Assembly: GCA_013821865.1 (NCBI GenBank)
Contig: PNJM01000054.1
Location: forward strand, 1-11,670
Reading direction: 5' to 3'
DNA: 11,670 bases
Source of the DNA: Rhodocyclaceae bacterium
GTDB lineage: Bacteria; Pseudomonadota; Gammaproteobacteria; Burkholderiales; Rhodocyclaceae
Shown one piece after another: positions 7,201-11,670 of this stretch. The stretch's first letter is position 1; each line of letters opens with the position of its first letter. The position numbers and the translations under genes were made by a program. The notes beneath the pieces were generated by a model. The model was not told where the DNA came from. It searched no databases and worked only from the letters and a program-made list of their open reading frames with translations.

Positions 7201-8224
7201 CTTCTCCTCGGAAACCGGCCGCTACGGCACCGGCCTCGACGACGCCACGCTCGCCACCGACACTTGGAAGGGCAAGGCGGAAGGCGACCGCAAGCTGGCG
7301 CAGATCTACCTCGCGCGCATGCAGTTCGCCTATGGGCCGGACGAGGCGGAATGGGGCCAGGCCGGGGCCGGCAAGGGCGCGAACGTCAATCTCTACGCCG
7401 AGCATCTCAAGGGCACGGAAGGCGCGGTGCTGTCGCGCAGCTCCAACCTCTACGGCATGCTCACCACCGACGATCCCTTCCAGTACCTCGGCGGCCTCGC
7501 ACTTGCGGTGCGCCATCTCGACGGCAAGGCGCCCGAGCTCTACATCTCCAACCTGCGCGGCAACGGTGCCGGCCGCGTCGACGGCGCCGCGCAGTTCCTC
7601 GCCAACGAGCTGGCCACGCGCCAGTTCCATCCCGGCTACATCAAGGGCCTGATGGCCGAAGGCTACGCCGGCACCCTGCAGGTGCTCGACGCCACCAACA
7701 ACTTCTGGGGCTGGACGGCGGTGGCGCGCGAGATCGTGCGCGACGACCAGTGGCAGGAGATGGTCGACGTCTACGTGCGCGACAAGCACAAACTGGGGCT
7801 CAGGGACTGGTTCGAGCGCGAGAACCCGCACGCCCTGGCGCAGACCATCGAACGCATGCTGGAAGCCGCCCGCCAGGGCTACTGGCGGACCGACGCCGCC
7901 ACCGTGGCGGAGCTGAAGCAGCGCTGGAAGGCACTCGCCGCCCGCTTCGACGTGAGGACCGACAATGCGCGCTTCAACCAGTTCGTCGGCTACGGCCTGG
8001 GCAAGGCCTTGCCTGCGGCTACCCGCCCCCAGACGGCCGCGGATCTGACAACGCCGCCGCCCCCGCCCGTGGTGCGCGGCATGAAGCTGGAAAAGCTGTC
8101 CCCACCCCGAATGCCGCCCGCTGCGCCGCTGCTGGCAGGCGCCCTGCTGCTGATCTTCGCTTCCGTTGGCGGCGGCATGGCGAGCGCGGCGCGCAACAAG
8201 ACGTTTCATCGACCCAACCGATAG
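4247..8224 (+). CDS. cobN: CobN-family chelatase, periplasmic and membrane-anchored (HmuS-like)
   Basis: A 1325-residue member of the CobN/BchH family, which binds tetrapyrroles for metal insertion or removal. Start ATG 4247 is fixed by GGAGGG at 4233-4238. Residues 1-36 form a signal peptide (hydrophobic LAMLAAALALGLGG, cleavage after AQA). Family motifs follow in order: HYGTHGNQEWLPGKERG (554-570), YPYIVDDVGEALQAKRRG (588-605), PTGRNLYGFDPSRVP (from 819), TGLYRDHFPNAMKIL, IFSSETGRYGTGLDD, then SRSSNLYGMLTTDDPFQYLGG (from 1063, shown here to 20 residues or so) and NNFWGW. A Pro-rich linker (P1270-P1274) leads to a C-terminal helix APLLAGALLLIFASVGGGMA (about 1294-1313) with a basic tail, so the enzyme domain should face the periplasm. 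True cobalamin CobN is cytoplasmic and works with CobS/CobT; neither is in the window. The neighbours, a heme-receptor remnant and ExbB/DUF2149 genes, match the Bacteroidetes hmu arrangement, where HmuS is reported to remove iron from heme. The symbol is by family only; heme dechelation is inference. Confidence 0.93.
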   Translation: MTTMIARWRTYASFRQGLAMLAAALALGLGGPAQAASVLFIATGNVPAGKFRLLSDIARAHGIRVEMHYADKLPAEIDAGLFKGYDAVFFDSYLQDFIRGKLARALPGLKAPQLWLYEAQPAWSGLPDPLAKRLVAYYANGSRANFDGFFASFAAHLAGKPLAGIPEPIVFPKVGVYHPQAPGLVFAAPQAYFAWKGIDPARRPPTVAIALHQQYIASEQTAFIDDLIARIEAAGATALPVYGPTMENDALRRILTIEGRPAADALINTQIMLNPEGRRQEFAELGIPVVQAMPYRKGDEAAWVADPQGVALMDIPFYLAQSECAGVTDIQIAAATRKKDEQIASIVAQAAAVVGKALNLVELQRRPNAGKKVAVMFWNYPPGEKNLTASFLNLLNSLRGTLAALKAEGYVTSVPGERELVLLLQRLLAPFYRDGELDGLLRDGLAELLPVADYRAWLDALPAPVRDGMLERWGAPEQSAMVVTRDGRPYFVVPRLKLGNVALLPQSPRGEKWEEKEKALYHSLKAGPSHFYLANYLWLRSRDGHGFGAHTLVHYGTHGNQEWLPGKERGLSVYDFPMLAVGDLPVAYPYIVDDVGEALQAKRRGRAAIVSHQTPPFSPAGLHAALTRIHDLLHAWLAQDEGAVKEKLKADLLAAVKKERIHKDMGWNDARAAKEWPAFIDALHTHLHELAQTAQPMGLHTFGQAPAEAHRLGTVLMMLGRPFWEAAAGPGEDADEMLVDDYARLAESSPYRLLKRHVVDGAPADSLAPALREGIDKARKWYTDIGAGGEQAALLAVLAGRHLPTSYGGDPIKNPDAYPTGRNLYGFDPSRVPTPQAWAAGKEALENLLAAHRKQSGRTPKKLSFALWSVETMRHMGLLEAQVLWALGVEPVWDGGGRVTGVRLVPRDRLGRARVDVVLSATGLYRDHFPNAMKILAEAARLASEANEANEADNPVAANARTIAATLEKRGVNAAAAKRAGQTRIFSSETGRYGTGLDDATLATDTWKGKAEGDRKLAQIYLARMQFAYGPDEAEWGQAGAGKGANVNLYAEHLKGTEGAVLSRSSNLYGMLTTDDPFQYLGGLALAVRHLDGKAPELYISNLRGNGAGRVDGAAQFLANELATRQFHPGYIKGLMAEGYAGTLQVLDATNNFWGWTAVAREIVRDDQWQEMVDVYVRDKHKLGLRDWFERENPHALAQTIERMLEAARQGYWRTDAATVAELKQRWKALAARFDVRTDNARFNQFVGYGLGKALPAATRPQTAADLTTPPPPPVVRGMKLEKLSPPRMPPAAPLLAGALLLIFASVGGGMASAARNKTFHRPNR
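7079..7105 (+). repeat. Three 9-bp tandem units inside the CobN-like gene
   Basis: GAGGCGAAC occurs twice, followed by a near copy GAGGCGGAC, encoding EAN-EAN-EAD from residue 945. It lies in a surface linker between the FRDHFPN region and the ISSETG region of the family fold. In-frame 9-base units suggest slippage that could vary linker length without breaking the frame. Confidence 0.6.
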
Positions 8225-8228
8225 GAGG
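8223..8228 (+). promoter_or_regulatory. AGGAGG ribosome site overlapping the CobN-like stop codon
   Basis: The perfect AGGAGG begins within the TAG stop (8222-8224) of the chelatase gene and lies 8 bases before ATG 8237. This fixes the start of the ExbB-like gene and shows the two are read from one transcript, with termination and re-initiation at the same place. Confidence 0.8.
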
Positions 8229-8236
8229 AATCTCCC

Positions 8237-8719
8237 ATGCAATCCCTCATCGAAATCTCCATGTACCAGCTCAGCCAGGTCTTTCTTTTCCCCACGCTGG
8301 CGCTGATCGCCCTGCTGTTTCTCTACGCCTTCTGGCTGCTCGGGCATTTCGCCGTGCAGGCCCTGAAGCGGCGCAACGGCGGCGGCCGCCCGCTGCTGGC
8401 GCACTGGCGCACGGCGCCGCAACTCTCGGCGGACGCGCTCGACGTCTTCGCCCACAAGCTGCTGGAGCATCCGCGCATCGCCAGCCGCGTCACCCCCATG
8501 CTGGGCCTCGTCGCCACCATGATCCCGATGGGGCCGGCACTGAAGTCGCTCTCCGACGGCAACCTCGCATCGGTCTCGGAAAACCTCACCGTGGCCTTCT
8601 CGGCCGTAATCCTCGCCCTCCTTGCCGCCAGCATCACCTTCTGGATTGTTAACGTGCGCCGCCGCTGGCTGGCGGAGGAACTGCTGGAAGTGGAAGCGTT
8701 GCGGGGGGCCGCGCGATGA
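8237..8719 (+). CDS. MotA/TolQ/ExbB-type proton-channel protein
   Basis: A 160-residue inner-membrane protein. Three hydrophobic helices are visible: about 15-40 (VFLFPTLALIALLFLYAFWL), 86-104 (TPMLGLVATMIPMGPAL) and 116-140 (NLTVAFSAVILALLAASITF). The last two, joined by a short polar turn (KSLSDGNLASVSE), match the TolQ/ExbB core, in which a small-residue helix pair forms the proton path. Basic segments (KRRN; RRRW) fit the positive-inside rule. It is shorter than E. coli ExbB (about 244 residues), having a reduced cytoplasmic loop. This family forms pentamers around an ExbD-type partner and turns proton flow into motion. The partner is almost certainly the next gene, which overlaps it by ATGA. 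Because it is sandwiched with a CobN-like protein, it probably energises that protein rather than a conventional TonB, though TonB service for the receptors cannot be excluded. Equivalent ExbB-like genes occur in Bacteroidetes hmu operons and beside cobN-like genes in methanogens. Confidence 0.9.
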   Translation: MQSLIEISMYQLSQVFLFPTLALIALLFLYAFWLLGHFAVQALKRRNGGGRPLLAHWRTAPQLSADALDVFAHKLLEHPRIASRVTPMLGLVATMIPMGPALKSLSDGNLASVSENLTVAFSAVILALLAASITFWIVNVRRRWLAEELLEVEALRGAAR

Positions 8720-9057
8720 GCCTGAAACTCCTGCACGAGCCGGAAACCGAGGACCCCCTCCTTTCGGTGGTCAATCTCATCGACATTTTCCTCGTCATCA
8801 TCGCCGCCCTGCTCATCACCGTGGCGCAGAACCCGCTGCTCAATCCGTTCAACAAGCAGGACGTAACGGTCATCACCGATCCCGGCAAGCCGAGCATGGA
8901 AATGATGGTCAAGAAAGGCGAGAAGATCGAACGCTACAAGGCCAACGGTTCGATCGGCAGCGGCGACGGCGAAAAGGCCGGCGTCGCCTACCGCATGAAG
9001 GATGGCTCGATGGTCTATGTCCCGGAAGAAGGCAGCCCGGTCTCCCCTCGGCGTTGA
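8716..9057 (+). CDS. DUF2149 protein, ExbD-like single-pass partner of the proton channel
   Basis: A 113-residue protein whose start overlaps the upstream stop as ATGA (8716-8719), so its output is tied to the ExbB-like protein. It has one N-terminal transmembrane helix, about residues 16-38, from DPLLSVVNLIDIFLVII onward. Asp23 is buried near the helix start, the position and character of the essential aspartate of ExbD/TolR/MotB. The remaining residues form a small periplasmic domain (VTVITDPGKPSMEMMVKKGE and later GVAYRMKDGSMVYVPE) typical of DUF2149. Unlike ExbD it has no obvious C-terminal TonB-recruiting domain, so its periplasmic part may act on another target; the adjacent periplasmic CobN-like chelatase is the natural candidate. 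Family assignment comes from recognising the ending pattern and the gene neighbourhood. The ExbD analogy is inference from topology and the aspartate. Confidence 0.87.
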   Translation: MSLKLLHEPETEDPLLSVVNLIDIFLVIIAALLITVAQNPLLNPFNKQDVTVITDPGKPSMEMMVKKGEKIERYKANGSIGSGDGEKAGVAYRMKDGSMVYVPEEGSPVSPRR

Positions 9058-9139
9058 TCCGTCCAGCCAGCCTCAGGGCCTAGTGGAACTTGCCGCCTGT
9101 GGTGTTAATCTCACCGATTTACAGTTCATCTTGAAGTCA

Positions 9140-10339
9140 ATGAATCCGAAGCTCCCCTGGATATTCGCCGCGGCCCTCGCCAGCGGAACCATCGGCATTT
9201 TTGCCGCGTCCTCCTCCCACGCGCAGTCCTGCCTCGATCCCGCCGCCTGGGTGGCGCTGGACGGCGAGCGGCCGCGCGTCACCAGCGCCGCTGCGGTACT
9301 TGCGGGGATGGCGAAACGGGATGTGGTGCTGCTGGGCGAGCGCCACGACGAGGACGACCATCACCGCTGGCAGGTGCAGGCGCTTGCCGCGCTGCACGTC
9401 CAGCGGCCCGACATGGTCATCGGCTTCGAGATGTTCCCGCGCCGCGTGCAGCCGGTACTGGACCGCTGGGTGGCGGGCGAACTCACCATCGGGCAGTTCC
9501 TGGAGCAATCCGAGTGGGGCAGGGTCTGGAACATGCCGGCCGACCTGTACCTGCCGCTGTTCCAGTTCGCCCGCATCAACCGCATCCCGATGGTGGCACT
9601 GAACGTCGACCAGAAGCTCACCAAGGCCATCTCCGATAAAGGCTGGGACGCGGTAGCGGAAGCGAACCGGGAAGGCGTGGGCCGCCCGGCGGCGCCGGCC
9701 GAGGCTTATCGCGATTTCCTGTTCACTGTCTATCGCGAGCACCCGACCCTGAGCAGCAAGGACGGCGCAAAGGCGCAGAAGACCGACCGCGCCTTCCGCT
9801 ACTTCGTCGAATCGCAGACGGCTTGGGACCGGGCCATGGCCGAGGCCCTGGCGCGTCAAGCGGCCGCAGGATCGGCTGCCGGAAAACCGCTGGTGGTAGG
9901 CGTCATGGGCAGCGGCCACATCCGTTACGGCCACGGCGTGCCGCACCAGTTGCGCGATCTGGGCGTGAAGAACATCGGCACCCTCCTGCCCGTGCCCGCC
10001 GGCTCCGACTGCAAGGAAATCCGCGCCGGCCTGGCGGACGCCGTATTCGCGATGCCCAGGCAAGCGATAGCGCGGCCCGAGCCGCCGCGTCTGGGCGTGC
10101 AACTGGATGAGCACGAGAGCGGCGTGCGCATCGCCAACGTCATGGCTGGCAGCCTGGCCGAAAGCAGCGGACTGAAAAGCGGAGACCGCCTCGTGGAGGT
10201 CGCCGGTCTGCCGGCGAAGAAAGTGCTGCCCTTCATTGCCCTGGTCCGGCAGCAGCCTGGGGGCACCTGGCTGCCGATGCGGGTGAAGCGCGGCGACGAG
10301 ACGCTGGAACTGGTGGTGAAGTTTCCGGCCAGGCCATGA
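9140..10339 (+). CDS. ChaN-family (heme-binding type) periplasmic protein with C-terminal PDZ domain
   Basis: A 399-residue exported protein. ATG 9140 is chosen because it gives a clean signal peptide (MNPKLPWIFAAALASGTIGI, cleavage after SHA about residue 28). The ribosome site is weak. Residues about 50-285 are a ChaN-type domain: VVLLGERHDEDDHHRWQ with Glu67, His69, His74 and His75; GFEMFPRRVQ; NRIPMVALNVD; and MGSGHIRYGHGVP with His260. ChaN of Campylobacter jejuni is an iron-regulated lipoprotein that binds heme. Here the first cysteine after the signal (AQSC) is not in a proper lipobox, so the protein is more likely soluble. Residues about 315-399 are a PDZ domain (PRLGVQLDEHESGVRIANVM, later SGLKSGDRLVEVAG), suited to gripping protein C-termini. 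An 82-base gap follows the DUF2149 gene, with no clear promoter or terminator, and its stop overlaps the next start as ATGA. It likely stores or passes heme, or recruits client proteins to the peptidase. Confidence 0.9.
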   Translation: MNPKLPWIFAAALASGTIGIFAASSSHAQSCLDPAAWVALDGERPRVTSAAAVLAGMAKRDVVLLGERHDEDDHHRWQVQALAALHVQRPDMVIGFEMFPRRVQPVLDRWVAGELTIGQFLEQSEWGRVWNMPADLYLPLFQFARINRIPMVALNVDQKLTKAISDKGWDAVAEANREGVGRPAAPAEAYRDFLFTVYREHPTLSSKDGAKAQKTDRAFRYFVESQTAWDRAMAEALARQAAAGSAAGKPLVVGVMGSGHIRYGHGVPHQLRDLGVKNIGTLLPVPAGSDCKEIRAGLADAVFAMPRQAIARPEPPRLGVQLDEHESGVRIANVMAGSLAESSGLKSGDRLVEVAGLPAKKVLPFIALVRQQPGGTWLPMRVKRGDETLELVVKFPARP

Positions 10340-11670
10340 GGCTCGGGTTCGTACTTCGGGCCCTCCTGGCGCTGCTCGCCCTCCTCGGCCAGGCAGCGGC
10401 CCTTGCCGCCTCGCCATCCCTGGATCTCCACGTCGAGCTGGATCCCGCCACGCGGCGATTCAAGGTGCTGGCCTTCGTCGTTCCGCAGTCGCGCGACTTC
10501 CGCTTCGATTTGCATGAATCTCTGGAAGTCACCGCCGCCTCGGCCGGCGGCAAGCCCTTGCCTATCGTTCACCCCGTTGCCGCGGGGCGCGAGGGACCGG
10601 TCCGCGCCTGGCGTGTCGTGGTGCCTGCAGATGCGGGCAGGCTGCGCCTGGAATACGGCGGCACGCTGCCGGCGCTGGACCGCAATCTCGACCATCGCGG
10701 CGTGCTGCGCGGCCTGCCGCCCATGGCCTCGAACGAGGGCAGCTTCCTGCCGGCGGGCGGCGCCTGGCATCCACGCCCCGCACCTCTGTTCGCCTACCGC
10801 GTGAGCCTCTCGGTGCCGTCCGACCAGCGGGCGCTGGTGCCCGGCCGGCTGCTCTCCGAGAACGTGCCGGCCGACGGCACGGGCCGCTACCGCGCCAGCT
10901 TCGAGTTCTCCCGGCCCGCCGACGGCATCGACCTCATGGCCGGGCCCTGGGTCGTGCGCGAGAAGATCATGCCCCGCGCCAACGGCGGGCCGCTGCGGCT
11001 GCGCACCTATTTCTTCCGCGACCTGGACGCCATTCCCGGTCTGGCCGACGGCTATCTGGACGACACGCGGCGCTATCTCGAACTCTACGGCGGCGAGATC
11101 GGCGCCTACCCCTTCACCGAATTCTCCGTGGTGGCGAGCCCGCTGCCCACGGGCTTCGGCATGCCCACGCTCACCTACCTCGGCGCCGAAGTGCTGAAGC
11201 TGCCCTTCATCCGCACCACTTCCCTCGGCCACGAGGTGCTGCACAACTGGTGGGGCAACGGCGTGTACGTCGACTACGCGCGCGGCAACTGGAGCGAGGG
11301 GCTGACCACCTTCATGGCGGATTACGCCTACAAGGAGCGCGAGTCGGCCGGGGCCGCCCGCGAGATGCGGCTCGGCTGGCTGCGCGACTTCGCTGCCGTG
11401 CCGGCGGGGAGCCACCGGTCGCTGGCTTCCTTCCGCACACGCACCCACGGCGCCGCCGCGGCCATCGGCTACGGCAAGTCGGCCATGCTGTTCGTGATGC
11501 TGCGCGATGCGGTCGGCGAAGAAGCCTTCCGGCGCGGCCTGCGTGCGTTCTGGCAGAAGCACCGCTTCAAGGTCGCGTCCTGGAGCGACCTGCGGCTTGC
11601 CTTCGAGCAGGCCTCGGGCCGGCCGCTGGGTGCCTTCTTCGAGCAGTGGCTCAACCGCGCCGGCGGGCCG
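10336..11670 (+). CDS. M1-like zinc metallopeptidase, exported (3' end beyond window)
   Basis: The frame is open from ATG 10336, which overlaps the ChaN-PDZ stop (ATGA), to the window edge: 445 residues, C-terminus missing. Residues 1-25 form a signal peptide (LRALLALLALLGQAAALA). An all-beta N-terminal region precedes the catalytic part. The zinc site is GHEVLHNWWGNGV with His299, Glu300 and His303, and the third ligand is Glu321 in NWSEGLTTF. A transition-state tyrosine is probably Tyr379 in GYGKSAMLF. Two departures from textbook M1 aminopeptidases: 17 rather than 18 residues separate HEVLH from the ligand glutamate, and the exopeptidase motif GxMEN is replaced by GFGMPTLTY, so N-terminal-amine recognition may be lost. 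It could be an endopeptidase or oligopeptidase acting in the periplasm. Coupling with the ChaN-PDZ gene suggests joint work, for example processing of heme-carrying proteins; that is inference. The family call is secure, specificity unknown. Confidence 0.9.
   Translation, partial: MRLGFVLRALLALLALLGQAAALAASPSLDLHVELDPATRRFKVLAFVVPQSRDFRFDLHESLEVTAASAGGKPLPIVHPVAAGREGPVRAWRVVVPADAGRLRLEYGGTLPALDRNLDHRGVLRGLPPMASNEGSFLPAGGAWHPRPAPLFAYRVSLSVPSDQRALVPGRLLSENVPADGTGRYRASFEFSRPADGIDLMAGPWVVREKIMPRANGGPLRLRTYFFRDLDAIPGLADGYLDDTRRYLELYGGEIGAYPFTEFSVVASPLPTGFGMPTLTYLGAEVLKLPFIRTTSLGHEVLHNWWGNGVYVDYARGNWSEGLTTFMADYAYKERESAGAAREMRLGWLRDFAAVPAGSHRSLASFRTRTHGAAAAIGYGKSAMLFVMLRDAVGEEAFRRGLRAFWQKHRFKVASWSDLRLAFEQASGRPLGAFFEQWLNRAGGP

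Noticed and set aside
4247..8224. Cobalamin biosynthesis cobaltochelatase as the function
   Set aside because: Signal peptide, C-terminal membrane anchor, absence of cobS/cobT or other cob genes in the window, and the heme-receptor neighbour all argue against it, though the family name remains correct.
5420..8470. Very long open frame on the - strand, about 1016 codons, opposite the CobN-like gene
   Set aside because: It is a mirror of a high-GC coding gene. The translation is low-complexity Arg/Gly/Ala/Val-rich, shows no family motif, and the + strand frame carries clear CobN motifs and ribosome sites.
3787..8652. 1621-codon open frame on the + strand spanning the receptor remnant, the chelatase and part of the ExbB-like gene
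   Set aside because: The product is Arg/Pro/Ala-rich noise in an alternate frame of GC-rich DNA; three recognisable genes occupy the same stretch in other frames.
9058..9139. Promoter for the ChaN-PDZ gene in the 82-base gap
   Set aside because: A TTGCCG and a TTAATC are present, but they sit about 10 bases apart, too close for a sigma-70 promoter; no Fur-like palindrome was seen.
9925..11562. 545-codon open frame on the - strand
   Set aside because: It lies opposite the ChaN-PDZ and M1 peptidase genes, which have conserved motifs; its own translation has none.

Overview
GC-rich, densely packed bacterial DNA with every supportable gene on the + strand. Two TonB-dependent outer-membrane receptors, signal peptides on the periplasmic proteins, and the codon use point to a Gram-negative proteobacterium. 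A betaproteobacterium, perhaps Rhodocyclales-like, is my best guess; no rRNA or marker gene is present to prove it. The window reads as an iron/heme acquisition locus.

Layout: (1) 2-1453, the 3' part of a FecA-like TonB-dependent receptor. (2) 1510-1821 and 1818-3131, a small unrecognised protein translationally coupled (ATGA overlap) to a DUF2325 protein with a coiled coil and a cysteine-rich C-terminus. (3) 3225-4225, the wreck of a second receptor, of the heme/hemoglobin type. It has lost its N-terminus and most of its barrel but keeps its last strand and its spacing to the next gene. (4) 4247-9057, a tight trio: a giant CobN-family chelatase with a signal peptide and a C-terminal membrane anchor, a MotA/TolQ/ExbB-type proton-channel protein, and a DUF2149 protein with ExbD-like topology. 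(5) 9140-10339 and 10336-11670, a ChaN-family (heme-binding type) periplasmic protein fused to a PDZ domain, coupled by ATGA to an M1-like metallopeptidase that runs off the window end.

How it may work together: the order heme receptor, CobN-like protein, ExbB-like protein, DUF2149 protein resembles the Bacteroidetes hmu heme operon. There the CobN homologue HmuS is reported to take iron out of heme, rather than put cobalt into corrin. The trio here lacks the usual AAA+ chelatase partners (CobS/CobT or BchI/BchD type) within the window. It has a candidate proton-motive-force motor instead. My working model is a periplasmic, inner-membrane-anchored tetrapyrrole (de)chelatase energised by an ExbB/ExbD-like pair, fed by a TonB receptor and assisted by a ChaN-type heme-binding protein and a peptidase that might release heme from proteins. 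The dedicated heme receptor looks dead, so the upstream FecA-like receptor or one elsewhere would have to supply substrate. No RNA genes, CRISPR arrays, insertion sequences or convincing Fur boxes were seen. The promoter of the first genes probably lies upstream of the window.
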